Positions 34,540 to 42,743 of a stretch of 64,000 nucleotides of DNA are shown in pieces. Below the pieces are notes generated by a model, which did not search any database, was not told the DNA's origin, and saw nothing but the letters and a program-made list of their open reading frames with translations. Made by a program: the position numbers and the translations under genes. Positions within the stretch are counted from its first letter, which is position 1. Each line of letters starts with the position of its first letter. The stretch is taken from positions 682,001-746,000 of the forward strand of contig CBDDDL010000003.1 of NCBI GenBank assembly GCA_965226645.1. Direction: 5' to 3'. This stretch comes from Poriferisodalis sp965226645 (GTDB taxonomy: Bacteria; Actinomycetota; Acidimicrobiia; Acidimicrobiales; Poriferisodalaceae).

Positions 34540-35118
34540 ATGAGGCTGCCAGAGATCACGCCGGACGAGCTGACCGATGAACAGCGCACGGTCTACGACG
34601 CATTGCGCAGCGGTCCTCGCAGCAGCGCAACGTCCAACTTGGCTGGACGCGGACTACCAGGACCGTATGGCATCTGGGTACGCGCGCCTGCCATCGGTGC
34701 ACCGACGCAGGAGTTGGGTGCTGCAGTGCGGTTCAGGTCTGGACTCGCGGAGAACGTGAAAGAAGCCGCAATCTGCACTGTGGGGGCCCACTACAAGGCC
34801 AAGTTCGAGTTTGGCGCGCACGAACGCCTGGCTCTTGCTGCCGGTGTCGACCAGCGCAACCTCGACGCTTTGCGCGAGGGCCGCCCGGCGGAATTCGAAG
34901 GTTCTGAGGCAATTGCGCACAACGTTGCCGCAGAGTTGCTTGAGTCGCATCGCTTGAGTGACGAGACGTACGCAGCGGCGCTGTCGGAGTTCGGCACTGA
35001 AGGCGTCATCGAGCTGGTCACCACGGTGGGCTACTACTGCTTGATCTCGCTGACGCTGAATGCTTTCGAGGTGCCGTTGCCGGCGGAGTGGGACGATCCC
35101 TTCGAGGGCACGTCCTGA
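34540..35118 (+). CDS. Carboxymuconolactone decarboxylase family (AhpD-like) protein
   Basis: A 192-residue helical protein: YGIWVRAPAIGAPTQELGAA, ENVKEAAICTVGAHYKAKFE and YYCLISLTLNAFEVPLP. The usual AhpD CxxC pair is not present: the key region reads AICTVGAHYKAKFEFGAHE, where H replaces the second active Cys region, so classic alkylhydroperoxidase chemistry is doubtful. Related proteins act as lactone decarboxylases or unknown enzymes. ATG 34540 has GAGGGG upstream. It follows uvrA by about 110 nt and is not obviously linked to it. Confidence 0.8.
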   Translation: MRLPEITPDELTDEQRTVYDALRSGPRSSATSNLAGRGLPGPYGIWVRAPAIGAPTQELGAAVRFRSGLAENVKEAAICTVGAHYKAKFEFGAHERLALAAGVDQRNLDALREGRPAEFEGSEAIAHNVAAELLESHRLSDETYAAALSEFGTEGVIELVTTVGYYCLISLTLNAFEVPLPAEWDDPFEGTS

Positions 35119-35131
35119 CATCCGACGGGCG

Positions 35132-35206
35132 CCCAGTCCCCACAGGCCCAGTTCCCATAGACCCAGCCCCCATAGACCCAGCCCCCATAGACCCAGTCCC
35201 CACAGG
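35132..35206. repeat. Five tandem copies of a 15-bp repeat
   Basis: Units begin CCCAGYYCCCAYAGR: copies 1 and 5 end CACAGG, copies 2-4 end CATAGA. They occupy the short gap between two convergent genes (stops at 35118 and 35248). The regular 15-bp period, not a spacer-repeat pattern, excludes a CRISPR. Confidence 0.85.
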
Positions 35207-35247
35207 CCCAGTCCGGTTCGACACGGTCCAACTCGGCTAGGGCGAAT

Positions 35248-37554
35248 TCAGTCCTCGTCCACTGAATCTGCATCGTCAGTGCGCGTGGCAGGTGCGAGCG
35301 GCAGCTCGATGGTGAACTCGGTGAATCGACCGGGTTCGCTGTCGACTGAGATCGATCCGCCGTGTCCACGCACGATGTCGTTCGACATTGCCAGGCCCAG
35401 TCCGGTGCCTTCGTCGGTGGGCTTAGTGGTGAAGAACGGCTCGAATATTCGTTGCGCCACGTCGGGCGGAATGCCCGTGCCATTGTCGCGAACGGAGATC
35501 ACAGCAGTTTCTTCTGTCCGGCGCGTGCTCAGACGAATCGTGGGGAAGTAGAGCTCCGCATCGTCTCCGTCGCCGATCCTCACGGATGTCCCAGGCTCTC
35601 CGCCAAGATCGCGCCATCGCTGGTTCGCCGCATATCCCGCATTGTTGACGAGGTTGAGGAAGACGCGACCCATGTCCTGCGGGATGACCTCAAGCTTGCC
35701 GAGGTTCGGATCGAAGTCGCGCTCAAGCGTGACATTGAAGTCAGAATCTTGGGCGCGGGCGCTGTGGTAAGCGAGCATCGCGTGCTCGTCGAGCAAGGCG
35801 TTGATGTCCACAGGCCGCTTCTCGCCCCCACCGCGACCCATCATCAGCATGCTCTCGACGATGCGGTTCGCTCGGTCGCCGTGCGATCGGATGCGCTCCA
35901 GGTTGTCCCTCAGGTCGCCTGAAATCTCGGCGACGTAATCGTCCAGGTCATCGGGCGGCTCCGGATCGGCCAGAGCTTCCAGCAGCTCATCGAGCAGCTC
36001 TGCGGACGACTCAGAGAAGTTCTTGACGAAGTTGAGCGGATTGCGGATCTCGTGAGCAACGCCCGCCGTCACTTCCCCCAAAGCGGCGAGCTTCTCGTTG
36101 GCCACGATCTGGTCCTGCGCCCGCGCCAAGTCGGCGAGGGTCAGTGAGAGCTGATCGTTCCGCTCGCCCAACTCCGCTGCCAGCTTCTCGACGAGGTTGA
36201 GCCGCTGCACTTCCAGTGCATCCCGCCGAAACACTTCCAAGGCGTCGGCCATCTCGGCCACTTCGTCCCTGCCGCTCGTGTCCACGGCAGATTCCAAGTC
36301 ACCACCAGCCAGTGCCCGCATGCGATTCGACAGCCGACCGATTCGAGCCAGAACGCGCTTGCCGACGAAGAACCAGCTGATGAGCAACGCGCCGACGACG
36401 CCGATGACGCTGATGACCACCAGCAGCAGCCGGCCGGTCCGCACGGCTTGGGTAGAGGCCTCGGTGGCCGAGTCGACATCCTCTTGCACTGCGTTGACGA
36501 GGCCCTCGATCTCTTGCGCCAAAGCGACGGCCAGATCCTGGTTGCCTGCGAGGAGTTGTCGTTGAGTCTCTTCGATCTGCAAGCGCCGGTACATCACGTC
36601 GAAGACGCTGTCGGGGCCGAGACCGAGTTCGAACAATCGGTCGACGGCGGGCTGCAGTTCTGGGCCGGCGGAGCCGGAGAGGGTTGCGACGCTGATTTCG
36701 ATGCGGTCCGAAGCAGACTCGAAGCTCTCACGCAGCGGTTCAATGAGCGCCGACTGAGACGAGCTGAATGCGCTCGCGAGCAGCTCCGCGGACCGTGACA
36801 CGTCACCGCTCAACGCGGACCAATGCCGGTACTGGAGCACCTCGCGGTCGGAGCGATGCACTTCTTGCGCTGTTGGCAGTGACTCCAGATCGCGTCGACC
36901 GACAACCAGGTAGAAGAGCTGGTCGTCGAGCGCCGGCACGATGAGGCGGACCAAATCACGTACGGCTACGTCGGATTCGGCGCGCAACTGCTCGGCCTCT
37001 TGACCCAGTTTGAAGTACTCCGGCATGTCGGTTTCGATGGCGGTGACGTTCGAGTTGAGCTGTGCGGCGAAGCCGCGCATCTCTCCGAGCCACATCGAAC
37101 CGGTGCCGCGTGCCCACAGCAGGTCGAGTTGGGTTTCGAACTCTGTACGAGCGGCCGCGATTTCCGCGACCACATTCTCGAAATCCTGCGGCTCTGACGA
37201 TGCGAGTCGAGGTCCGCCCGCAACGAGCCTGGTGCTGGATTCCGCAACTCCGAATGCGGCGCTCAGCTCTGGGATGGCGCCGTCGGCGACCTCGCTCTCG
37301 GCTTCGCCCACGCGGGCGAACGAAATCCAGCCGACGACGCTGGCGGCGAGCGTCAACATCATCGCTGCCGCGATGCCTGCGTACATCTGGGTTGAGATGC
37401 GATGGTAAATCGCTGGCTTGGCGCCTCGTGGTTCTTCGGCGGCTTCGGGGACGCCGTTGTGGGCCTGCGACGACATCCCCGGGCTGCCGGCCGCGGTGAC
37501 GGTCTCGACGCCGACGCCGTTCGCCGACGACTCGGTGCTCACCGAGTCCGTCAC
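35248..37554 (-). CDS. TorS-like membrane histidine kinase
   Basis: A 768-residue protein. TM1 is about 57-79. A helical periplasmic domain of about 295 residues follows, with AIPELSAAFGVAESSTRLVA and GGPRLASSEP near its start and HWSALSGDVSRSAELLA later, the pattern of the TorS sensor. TM2 is about 375-398, then HAMP. The HisKA box is AGVAHEIRNPLNFVKNFSE (His about 501). HATPase motifs: NLVNNAGYA, VRDNGTGIPP, FFTTKPTDEGTGLGLAM. No receiver or HPt domain. TorS-type kinases read a periplasmic binding protein, and one is encoded directly upstream, its stop overlapping this GTG start (GTGA). It is the last gene of the five-gene operon. Confidence 0.9.
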   Translation of the reverse strand: MTDSVSTESSANGVGVETVTAAGSPGMSSQAHNGVPEAAEEPRGAKPAIYHRISTQMYAGIAAAMMLTLAASVVGWISFARVGEAESEVADGAIPELSAAFGVAESSTRLVAGGPRLASSEPQDFENVVAEIAAARTEFETQLDLLWARGTGSMWLGEMRGFAAQLNSNVTAIETDMPEYFKLGQEAEQLRAESDVAVRDLVRLIVPALDDQLFYLVVGRRDLESLPTAQEVHRSDREVLQYRHWSALSGDVSRSAELLASAFSSSQSALIEPLRESFESASDRIEISVATLSGSAGPELQPAVDRLFELGLGPDSVFDVMYRRLQIEETQRQLLAGNQDLAVALAQEIEGLVNAVQEDVDSATEASTQAVRTGRLLLVVISVIGVVGALLISWFFVGKRVLARIGRLSNRMRALAGGDLESAVDTSGRDEVAEMADALEVFRRDALEVQRLNLVEKLAAELGERNDQLSLTLADLARAQDQIVANEKLAALGEVTAGVAHEIRNPLNFVKNFSESSAELLDELLEALADPEPPDDLDDYVAEISGDLRDNLERIRSHGDRANRIVESMLMMGRGGGEKRPVDINALLDEHAMLAYHSARAQDSDFNVTLERDFDPNLGKLEVIPQDMGRVFLNLVNNAGYAANQRWRDLGGEPGTSVRIGDGDDAELYFPTIRLSTRRTEETAVISVRDNGTGIPPDVAQRIFEPFFTTKPTDEGTGLGLAMSNDIVRGHGGSISVDSEPGRFTEFTIELPLAPATRTDDADSVDED

Positions 37555-38855
37555 CGTCGCATACCTGTGAGAGCTGCGACTGGGCGATAGGTGCCATCGG
37601 GACCGATCTCGGTGACGAAGACAGCATCCGAGCCCTGATTGTCTTCGGTGATGCTCTCGCCATCGCCGAACCCCATCACGAATCCGTCGATGTCGATCTC
37701 GTCAGCACCGAGCAGCGCGTCGAGGAAGCACTGTCGCGTGACGGCGCTTCCGCAAGCGGAGAGTCCGGCGATCGCCAAACGGCCTGCGATGTATCCCTCC
37801 AGCGACACGAAACCGGGCGCTGCGTCCGGATCATGGGCTGCGAGCGCTGCCTGGTACGCAGCGACCACGGGCGTTTCGGCATCGAAGGGGAACGGCACCA
37901 CTTGTGTGACGTATACGCCGTCACCGTCAGCGCCGAGCTGATCGGCGAGTGCATTGGCGCCGACAAACGACAGGGTGATGAACACGGGGTCGAAGCCGGT
38001 GTGTCGCGCCCAGGAGATCAGGGTGCCGACCGGCTCGTACGCGCCGACCATGATCACAGCTTCGGGATTCCCTGCCCGGAGGTCGAGCAGCGCCGACTTG
38101 ATGGCCGTTGTGTTCCGGGGGTAGAAGCCGATGGCGACCGGTTCCATGTCGCGACGCTCCAGCGCTGCCAGGGCGCCGAAGTAACCGGCGCGCCCGAAGG
38201 AGTCATCCTGGAACAGCACGGCGATCCGCGTGATCCCGAGATCCGCGGTGAGCCGTTCCACCATTTCCTCGGCCTCTTGCGCGTAGGAAGCTCGAAGATT
38301 GACGATGTTGGTCCAGTCGTCCGCGCGAAGGAATCCCGCACCGGTAAAGGGGGCGATGTAGGGAACGTCGGCCGCAGCAGCGACGGGCGTGGCGGAGCGC
38401 GATGTCGGCGTGCCCACGGCGCCGATGAGGGCAAAGACCTGTTCGTCCTCGATGAGGCTCCTGGTGTTGGCCACCGCTGCTTCGGGCTCGTAGGCGTCGT
38501 CCATGTCCACGAGTTCAAGCCGGCGACCGCCGACGCCTCCGGCCTGGTTGGCCTCCTCGAACGCGGCCTGGATTCCGAGCCGCATGCCGCGGCCCAACTC
38601 AGCGGCCGGTCCGCTCAGGGCAGCCGACTGACCGAAGACAATGCGGTCATCAAAGATGCCGGTCTCGATGCTCATCTGCTCGGGAACTGTCGGCCGAGCG
38701 GGAGCAGCCAATGTGCCGTCGGCGCCGCCGACTCCCGATGAACCGTTGTCTGACGATTCGCTGCAGGCGGCGAGCACGGTGGCCATCGCAACCGCAAGTG
38801 CCGCTATGACGGTACAGGCGCGAGAGCGCGGGCGCGACAGCGCGCCGTCAAGCAC
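37551..38855 (-). CDS. Periplasmic binding lipoprotein, branched-chain amino acid type (Peripla_BP_6)
   Basis: A 434-residue protein. The signal peptide has Arg-rich n-region and lipobox in MATVLAACSES (Cys about 31). Type I periplasmic-binding fold: IVFGQSAALSGPAAELGRGM, FALIGAVGTPTSRSATPVAA, YIAPFTGAGFLR, IAVLFQDDSFGRAGYFGALA and EAVIMVGAYEP. No ABC transporter permease or ATPase gene is nearby, so transport is unlikely. Its 4-nt overlap with the TorS-like kinase and 8-nt overlap with the RsbW-like gene suggest it is a ligand sensor for the kinase, as TorT is for TorS. The ligand is unknown, possibly an amino acid or amide. Confidence 0.9.
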   Translation of the reverse strand: MLDGALSRPRSRACTVIAALAVAMATVLAACSESSDNGSSGVGGADGTLAAPARPTVPEQMSIETGIFDDRIVFGQSAALSGPAAELGRGMRLGIQAAFEEANQAGGVGGRRLELVDMDDAYEPEAAVANTRSLIEDEQVFALIGAVGTPTSRSATPVAAAADVPYIAPFTGAGFLRADDWTNIVNLRASYAQEAEEMVERLTADLGITRIAVLFQDDSFGRAGYFGALAALERRDMEPVAIGFYPRNTTAIKSALLDLRAGNPEAVIMVGAYEPVGTLISWARHTGFDPVFITLSFVGANALADQLGADGDGVYVTQVVPFPFDAETPVVAAYQAALAAHDPDAAPGFVSLEGYIAGRLAIAGLSACGSAVTRQCFLDALLGADEIDIDGFVMGFGDGESITEDNQGSDAVFVTEIGPDGTYRPVAALTGMRR

Positions 38856-39276
38856 CAGCCCGTGCGACCAGAGTGAGACGGTTCTTGCCGTCGGTGTGCG
38901 AGTACTCGAGGTTCTCAGCCATGGTGCGCACGAGATGAAGACCCAAACCGCCGATGGAGCGTTCCTGAAGCGGCAACTCGGTGTCGGGCGGCGGTTTGTC
39001 GTTCAACGGATCGAATGCGACGCCGTCGTCCGTAATGGTGATGGTGACCAGCTGGTCGCCGCTCTCGAGCGTGATCTCAATGTCGCTGAGGCCGCTCGTG
39101 CGCCCGTGAGTGAGCGTATTGAGGATGAGCTCTTCGAGGATCAGGTTCGAACGCAGGATCAGATCGGGAGCCCAGTCGTCCAGCTCGGCCAACTCCTCGA
39201 CGAACGCAACAATGCGCGGCAGCGCCTCGGCGGCCGCAGCACCCGGCACGGGATTGATGTTCAGCGAACGTCGCAT
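38848..39276 (-). CDS. RsbW/SpoIIAB-like anti-sigma serine kinase (HATPase_c_2)
   Basis: A 142-residue GHKL ATPase domain: N-box LILEELILNTLTHG, G1 ITITDDGVAFDP and G2 SIGGLGLHLVRTMAENLEY. These kinases phosphorylate a STAS antagonist and, in the classic version, hold a sigma factor. No sigma gene is in the window, so the final target is unknown. ATG 39276 (MRRSLNIN) has GGAG 8 nt upstream; an ATG 45 nt earlier lacks a ribosome site. The 3' end overlaps the start of the binding-protein gene by 8 nt. Confidence 0.85.
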   Translation of the reverse strand: MRRSLNINPVPGAAAAEALPRIVAFVEELAELDDWAPDLILRSNLILEELILNTLTHGRTSGLSDIEITLESGDQLVTITITDDGVAFDPLNDKPPPDTELPLQERSIGGLGLHLVRTMAENLEYSHTDGKNRLTLVARAGA

Positions 39277-39364
39277 GGCTGATGCTCCGTGGTGCAGGCT
39301 TTCTGGCGCCCAGAGGCGCATGAGAGCATGTCGGCGGGAAACTCGGCGGTGCAGAAAGGGCGTC

Positions 39365-40528
39365 TCATATTGCTGCGCTCCGGTGCAGCGCCAGGCAGGT
39401 GATGTCGTCGGACGCGGGGGCTTCGCCAGCGAACTCGGCGACAGCTTCGAAGATCACAGCTGTGGCTTCGTCGGCGTCGCGAGGCGGCCGCCCGTTGAAG
39501 AGCTCGAGAATTCGCTTGATGCCGAATTCCTCTTGGTCGACGTTCATCGCTTCGCTCACACCATCGGTGTACAGCAGGAGGGTTTCGCCGGGCTCAAGCT
39601 TCACGGTTTCTTCCGCAAAGCTCAGCCCGGGCACAATCCCGAGAGCGATGCCCCCAGTGGAGGGCAGCTGGGAGGCTGTGCCGTCGGCATGGACCACGAC
39701 GGGCGGATCGTGACCCCCGCTGGCGTAGGTGCATTGCCCGTTGTGGGGGTCGTAGACCGCGGAAATTACCGTGACGAACATTGCGGTTGGGTTGTCGGCC
39801 TGCAGGACGCGGTTCGCCTCGGCAAGAGCCGCGCCCGGCGAGCCGCTGCCGATAGCGGCCCCTTTGAGCGCAGTGCGGCTTGACATCATGAACAGGGCCG
39901 CCGGAATGCCCTTGTCGGAGACATCGGCAACAGTCACGAACACACAGTCTTGTGGCAACGAGACGAAGTCGAAAAAGTCGCCGCCGACGTTGCGCGCCGG
40001 CACCATGTTGGCGCAGGTCTGGTATTTGTCCGAGGAGGGGAAATCGCCGGGCAGTATCGATTGCTGGACATTCGCTGCAATGTCCAGCTCGTTCTGCAGC
40101 GTGACGAGCTTGTCGCGCGAGGCTGTGGCCTCGCGCCATTGCTGGAGGTGCTGAACGGTTCGCTCGATCGTGATCTGCAGGTCGTCAAAGTCGACGGGCT
40201 TGGTGACGAAGTCGAATGCACCGCGGTTCATCGCAGTGCGAATGTTCCCCATGTCGCCGTAGGCCGAGATGATGACCGCGCGCAGGTCCTGGTGGATCGA
40301 CGCGACTTGTGACAGCAGGGTCAACCCATCCATATGCGGCATGTTGATGTCCGACAGCAACAAGTCGATCGAGTCGTCCGTCCGCAGCTTCTCCAGAGCC
40401 TCGAGACCATTGCCCGCGAAAACGAATTCGTACTTGCCGCTGTGGATTTGCCGCCTCATCCGCTGGAGGACGAGTGGCTCGAGGTCGGGCTCGTCGTCGA
40501 CGACGAGGATTCGCCAGGGCGGGGACAT
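39365..40528 (-). CDS. Response regulator with PP2C (SpoIIE/RsbU) phosphatase output
   Basis: A 387-residue protein. The receiver (1-125) shows ILVVDDEPDLEPLV, phosphoacceptor Asp about 60 in LLLSDINMPHMDGL, and SAYGD and FVTKPVDF for the switch residues. A coiled coil (about 130-165) follows. The PP2C domain (about 185-385) shows VGGDFFDFVSL, VADVSDKGIPAALFM, ASGGHDPPVV, LYTDGVSEAMN and SDDITCLAL, i.e. the metal-binding aspartates are kept. It should dephosphorylate the STAS partner when phosphorylated by a histidine kinase, presumably the TorS-like one in the same operon. It starts 5 nt after the STAS gene. Confidence 0.93.
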   Translation of the reverse strand: MSPPWRILVVDDEPDLEPLVLQRMRRQIHSGKYEFVFAGNGLEALEKLRTDDSIDLLLSDINMPHMDGLTLLSQVASIHQDLRAVIISAYGDMGNIRTAMNRGAFDFVTKPVDFDDLQITIERTVQHLQQWREATASRDKLVTLQNELDIAANVQQSILPGDFPSSDKYQTCANMVPARNVGGDFFDFVSLPQDCVFVTVADVSDKGIPAALFMMSSRTALKGAAIGSGSPGAALAEANRVLQADNPTAMFVTVISAVYDPHNGQCTYASGGHDPPVVVHADGTASQLPSTGGIALGIVPGLSFAEETVKLEPGETLLLYTDGVSEAMNVDQEEFGIKRILELFNGRPPRDADEATAVIFEAVAEFAGEAPASDDITCLALHRSAAI

Positions 40529-40533
40529 GGGCG

Positions 40534-40872
40534 CTACGACGCCAGCTGAGCCTTCGCCTCATCGAGAGTGCCGAAAACCGTGATGATCTGATTGAAACCG
40601 CTGATCCGGAACACTTCGTCGACGGAGGCTGCGAGAGAACAGACGGCAAATGGCGTCGAGCTGCCACTGAGGTGCTGGGCGAGGAGGAGCAGCACGCGCA
40701 GGCCGGCGCTGCTGATGTAGTCGATGCCGCCCATGTCGAGGATGACGCGACTGTCATCGTCGGAGAGGGCTGCAAGCAGCGATTCGTGGAAGTCGGCAGA
40801 ATTCGATCCGTCCACCCTGCCCGAGGGGCTGATCACGTTCGTGTCTGCGTCCCGCTCGTTTGCGAGTTCCAT
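40534..40872 (-). CDS. STAS-domain anti-sigma-factor antagonist
   Basis: A 112-residue protein with one STAS domain. NVISPSGRVDGSNSADFHES gives the first strand and helix; VILDMGGIDYISSAGLRVLL carries the phosphorylatable Ser (Ser55 likely, Ser54 possible). It binds and releases the RsbW-like kinase depending on phosphorylation. It is the first gene of the operon and its 5' side was originally divergent from uvrC, before the IS1380 element moved in between. Confidence 0.92.
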   Translation of the reverse strand: MELANERDADTNVISPSGRVDGSNSADFHESLLAALSDDDSRVILDMGGIDYISSAGLRVLLLLAQHLSGSSTPFAVCSLAASVDEVFRISGFNQIITVFGTLDEAKAQLAS

Positions 40873-41088
40873 ATTTTGCAGCCTCCTGCGCAGCTACGTG
40901 GTGCGGAATCACCGCATCGTTCCGATCCCGGCGGGCATGCAGAAGCAGGCAAACCGTGATCAGACCTTCCGTTCGCGCAACTTACTACACGCCCCCGCCA
41001 TGTCCACCTTCCCTCGAAACGCGATCGGCGGGCCGCGCATCTGCCGACCCGATGGGCAAGCGTTGTGCATTTCAAGTGATTGCACGCA

Positions 41089-41093
41089 CTTAG
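41089..41093. repeat. Target-site duplication CTTAG, left
   Basis: CTTAG directly abuts the left inverted repeat of the IS1380-family element and is repeated exactly at 42730-42734. Confidence 0.85.
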
Positions 41094-41120
41094 CCCAGAT
41101 CCATCGGTGGGGTGGGTGGT
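41094..41120 (+). repeat. Left terminal inverted repeat of the IS1380 element
   Basis: 27 bp; differs from the right repeat at positions 4, 11 and 24 counted from the outer end. Confidence 0.85.
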
Positions 41121-41287
41121 GTCGGGTTTGGTGCGGTGGTGGGGTGGCGGCGGTGTGACGGTGTCCGGGTTCGGCGGGTGTTGTTGGTGTGGGGGCGTGG
41201 CTGTGGCAGGGTTCGGCGGGTGGCGGCTGGGTTGTGTGCTGTGCCTTGGCGGGTTCGGTGCGCGGCGCTGCGCGGCGCTGGGGGTGC

Positions 41288-42633
41288 TCAGGCGAGCTGG
41301 GGCAGGTTGGGGATCTCGTCGAGCGCGGCTGGAGGTGTGGGCCCAGGGTCATCGGGCGGGCAGCCGCAGGGTGGGTCGGCCGCTGCGGTTGACGAGCCGG
41401 CCGGGGACGGTGAGCAGGCGTCGGGTCTCGGTGGCTGCGGCGGTGAGCTTGTGTGGGTGCTGGGCGTGTCCGATGCGGGCGGTCCAGCGTGCGATGTTGT
41501 GGGCGAGGGCGGCGCAGGCGAGCCAGGCGGCGTTCGCGTGGGATTTGCCCGACGGGGCAGTGCGCCGAGCCGTTGGCTTTGAGGTCTTTGATGGCTTGCT
41601 CGACGCGGGCGTGGGCGCGGTATGCGGCGTGGGCTGTTTCGGCGTCGGTGTCGGTGTCGGTCACGAACGTGTGGTGCCGCCAGTGGGGGAACATCTCGGC
41701 TTGGCCGCCGACCAGGCGGGTGCGGCGCGCCGCCAGCCGCGCTGTGCGGGTGGGCTTGCGGGCGGGCCGCCGTGCGCTGGTGAGCTCGGTGGCAGCGACC
41801 TGGGCCTCGCCGTCGCTGGTGTAGCCGATCGGCGTCCGGGCCTGCTCGTCGATGGCGCCCACAGCGGCTTTGACGCTGGGGTTGTGGGGGACAGCGACCA
41901 AGAACCTCACGCCGAGCGCGTCGAGCTTGTCGATCAGGTCCCAGCTGAAGAACCCCGCATCGGCGCGCAGTGTCAGCGCTGCGCGGGGCGCCAAGCGGCG
42001 CACCCGGGCGAGCGTCTCCGCGGCGAACCGCGCATGGCCCCGCTGGGAGGACCCCTTGCGCATCCGGGAGCGAACGATCTCGCCGGTGTCGTCGCGCACC
42101 GCCGCCAGCGGGTGATAGCCCAGCGTGGCGCCGTGCCCGTACGCGGCGCCGCCCTTGGCGTCGCTGTGAACCTCGCAGATCGTGGAGTCGACGTCGACCG
42201 TGATCCGCCCGGCGGCAGGCGCGGCGCCCCCATCCCACGCACGGCCCAAAGCGAGCTCCTGGGCGCGGTCGAGCCGGCGCACATGACCCCACGTGAACGA
42301 CCGCAGCCACGTGCCCACCGTGGACGGCGCCGAGGGAACGAACCCAAGCACCGCCCCAGCCGAGCCGGCCCGCAGCCGGTCCGTGTCGTCGATGAACGAG
42401 CCGCCCACCAGCATCGAGCACACCGCCGCCAGCATCTTCGCGCCCGACCCGCGGCCCGACCCAGGCGGCCGCACCACCTCGTCGAACAACCGCCCCAGAC
42501 CCAGCCTGCCAACCAGCGTGCCCGCCGAAAGCAGCCCCGCGTCCCCCACCAGGGACCCCTCGTCGAACACAGCCTCAACCCGGTCCGAACCCCCAACTGC
42601 AGTGCTCACAGAAAGTGCCTCCCGGCCTGGCAT
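41288..42633 (-). pseudogene. IS1380-family transposase, frameshifted
   Basis: Codons from ATG 42633 give a normal IS1380 (DDE) transposase start (VGGSDRVEAVFDEGSLVGDA), ITVDVDSTICEVHSDAKGG with the first catalytic Asp, LTLRADAGFFSWDLIDKLDA with the second, and HARVEQAIKDLKANGSAHCP with the Glu. There the frame is lost: GGGG at 41554-41557 (plus strand) is one base too long. The family's continuation SHANAAWLACAALAHNIARW is in the next frame, which then meets TGA at 41349-41351 where Trp is expected. A third frame supplies the usual end ALDEIPNLPQLA, stopping at 41288. All catalytic residues precede the first lesion, but the tail is missing. Confidence 0.85.
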
Positions 42634-42702
42634 CACGCCGCGTACCCAACAACGGCAAAATGCCACGTCAGGAGACCTTTCTGGTGGACGCGCCCCACCC
42701 AA

Positions 42703-42729
42703 ACCCCCCACCCCACCGGTGGATCAGGG
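42703..42729 (-). repeat. Right terminal inverted repeat of the IS1380 element
   Basis: 27 bp, followed at once by the second CTTAG. Confidence 0.85.
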
Positions 42730-42734
42730 CTTAG
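42730..42734. repeat. Target-site duplication CTTAG, right
   Basis: It includes TAG 42732-42734, in frame with and four codons before the uvrC GTG, so the present uvrC start cannot lie further upstream. Confidence 0.85.
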
Positions 42735-42743
42735 GCTGCAGGC

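Larger units (their letters stand above)
41094..42729 (-). mobile_element. IS1380-family insertion sequence (1636 bp) with 5-bp target duplication
   Basis: The ends CCCAGATCCATCGGTGGGG (from 41094) and, on the other strand, CCCTGATCCACCGGTGGGG (from 42729) are the start of 27-bp inverted repeats matching at 24 positions. Both ends are flanked by CTTAG. The length and 5-bp duplication fit IS1380 elements such as ISEcp1. About 170 bp at the left end is non-coding and G-rich, with three imperfect copies of GGGTTCGGCGGGTG. The single transposase is disrupted. The element lies 9 nt plus its duplication from the uvrC start codon. Confidence 0.9.

Noticed and set aside
35132..35206. Possible CRISPR array
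   Set aside because: Units are adjacent 15-mers without spacers, and no cas gene is in the window.
37551..38855. Part of a branched-chain amino acid ABC transporter
   Set aside because: No permease or ATPase gene is nearby, and the gene overlaps a TorS-like kinase. A sensing role fits better.
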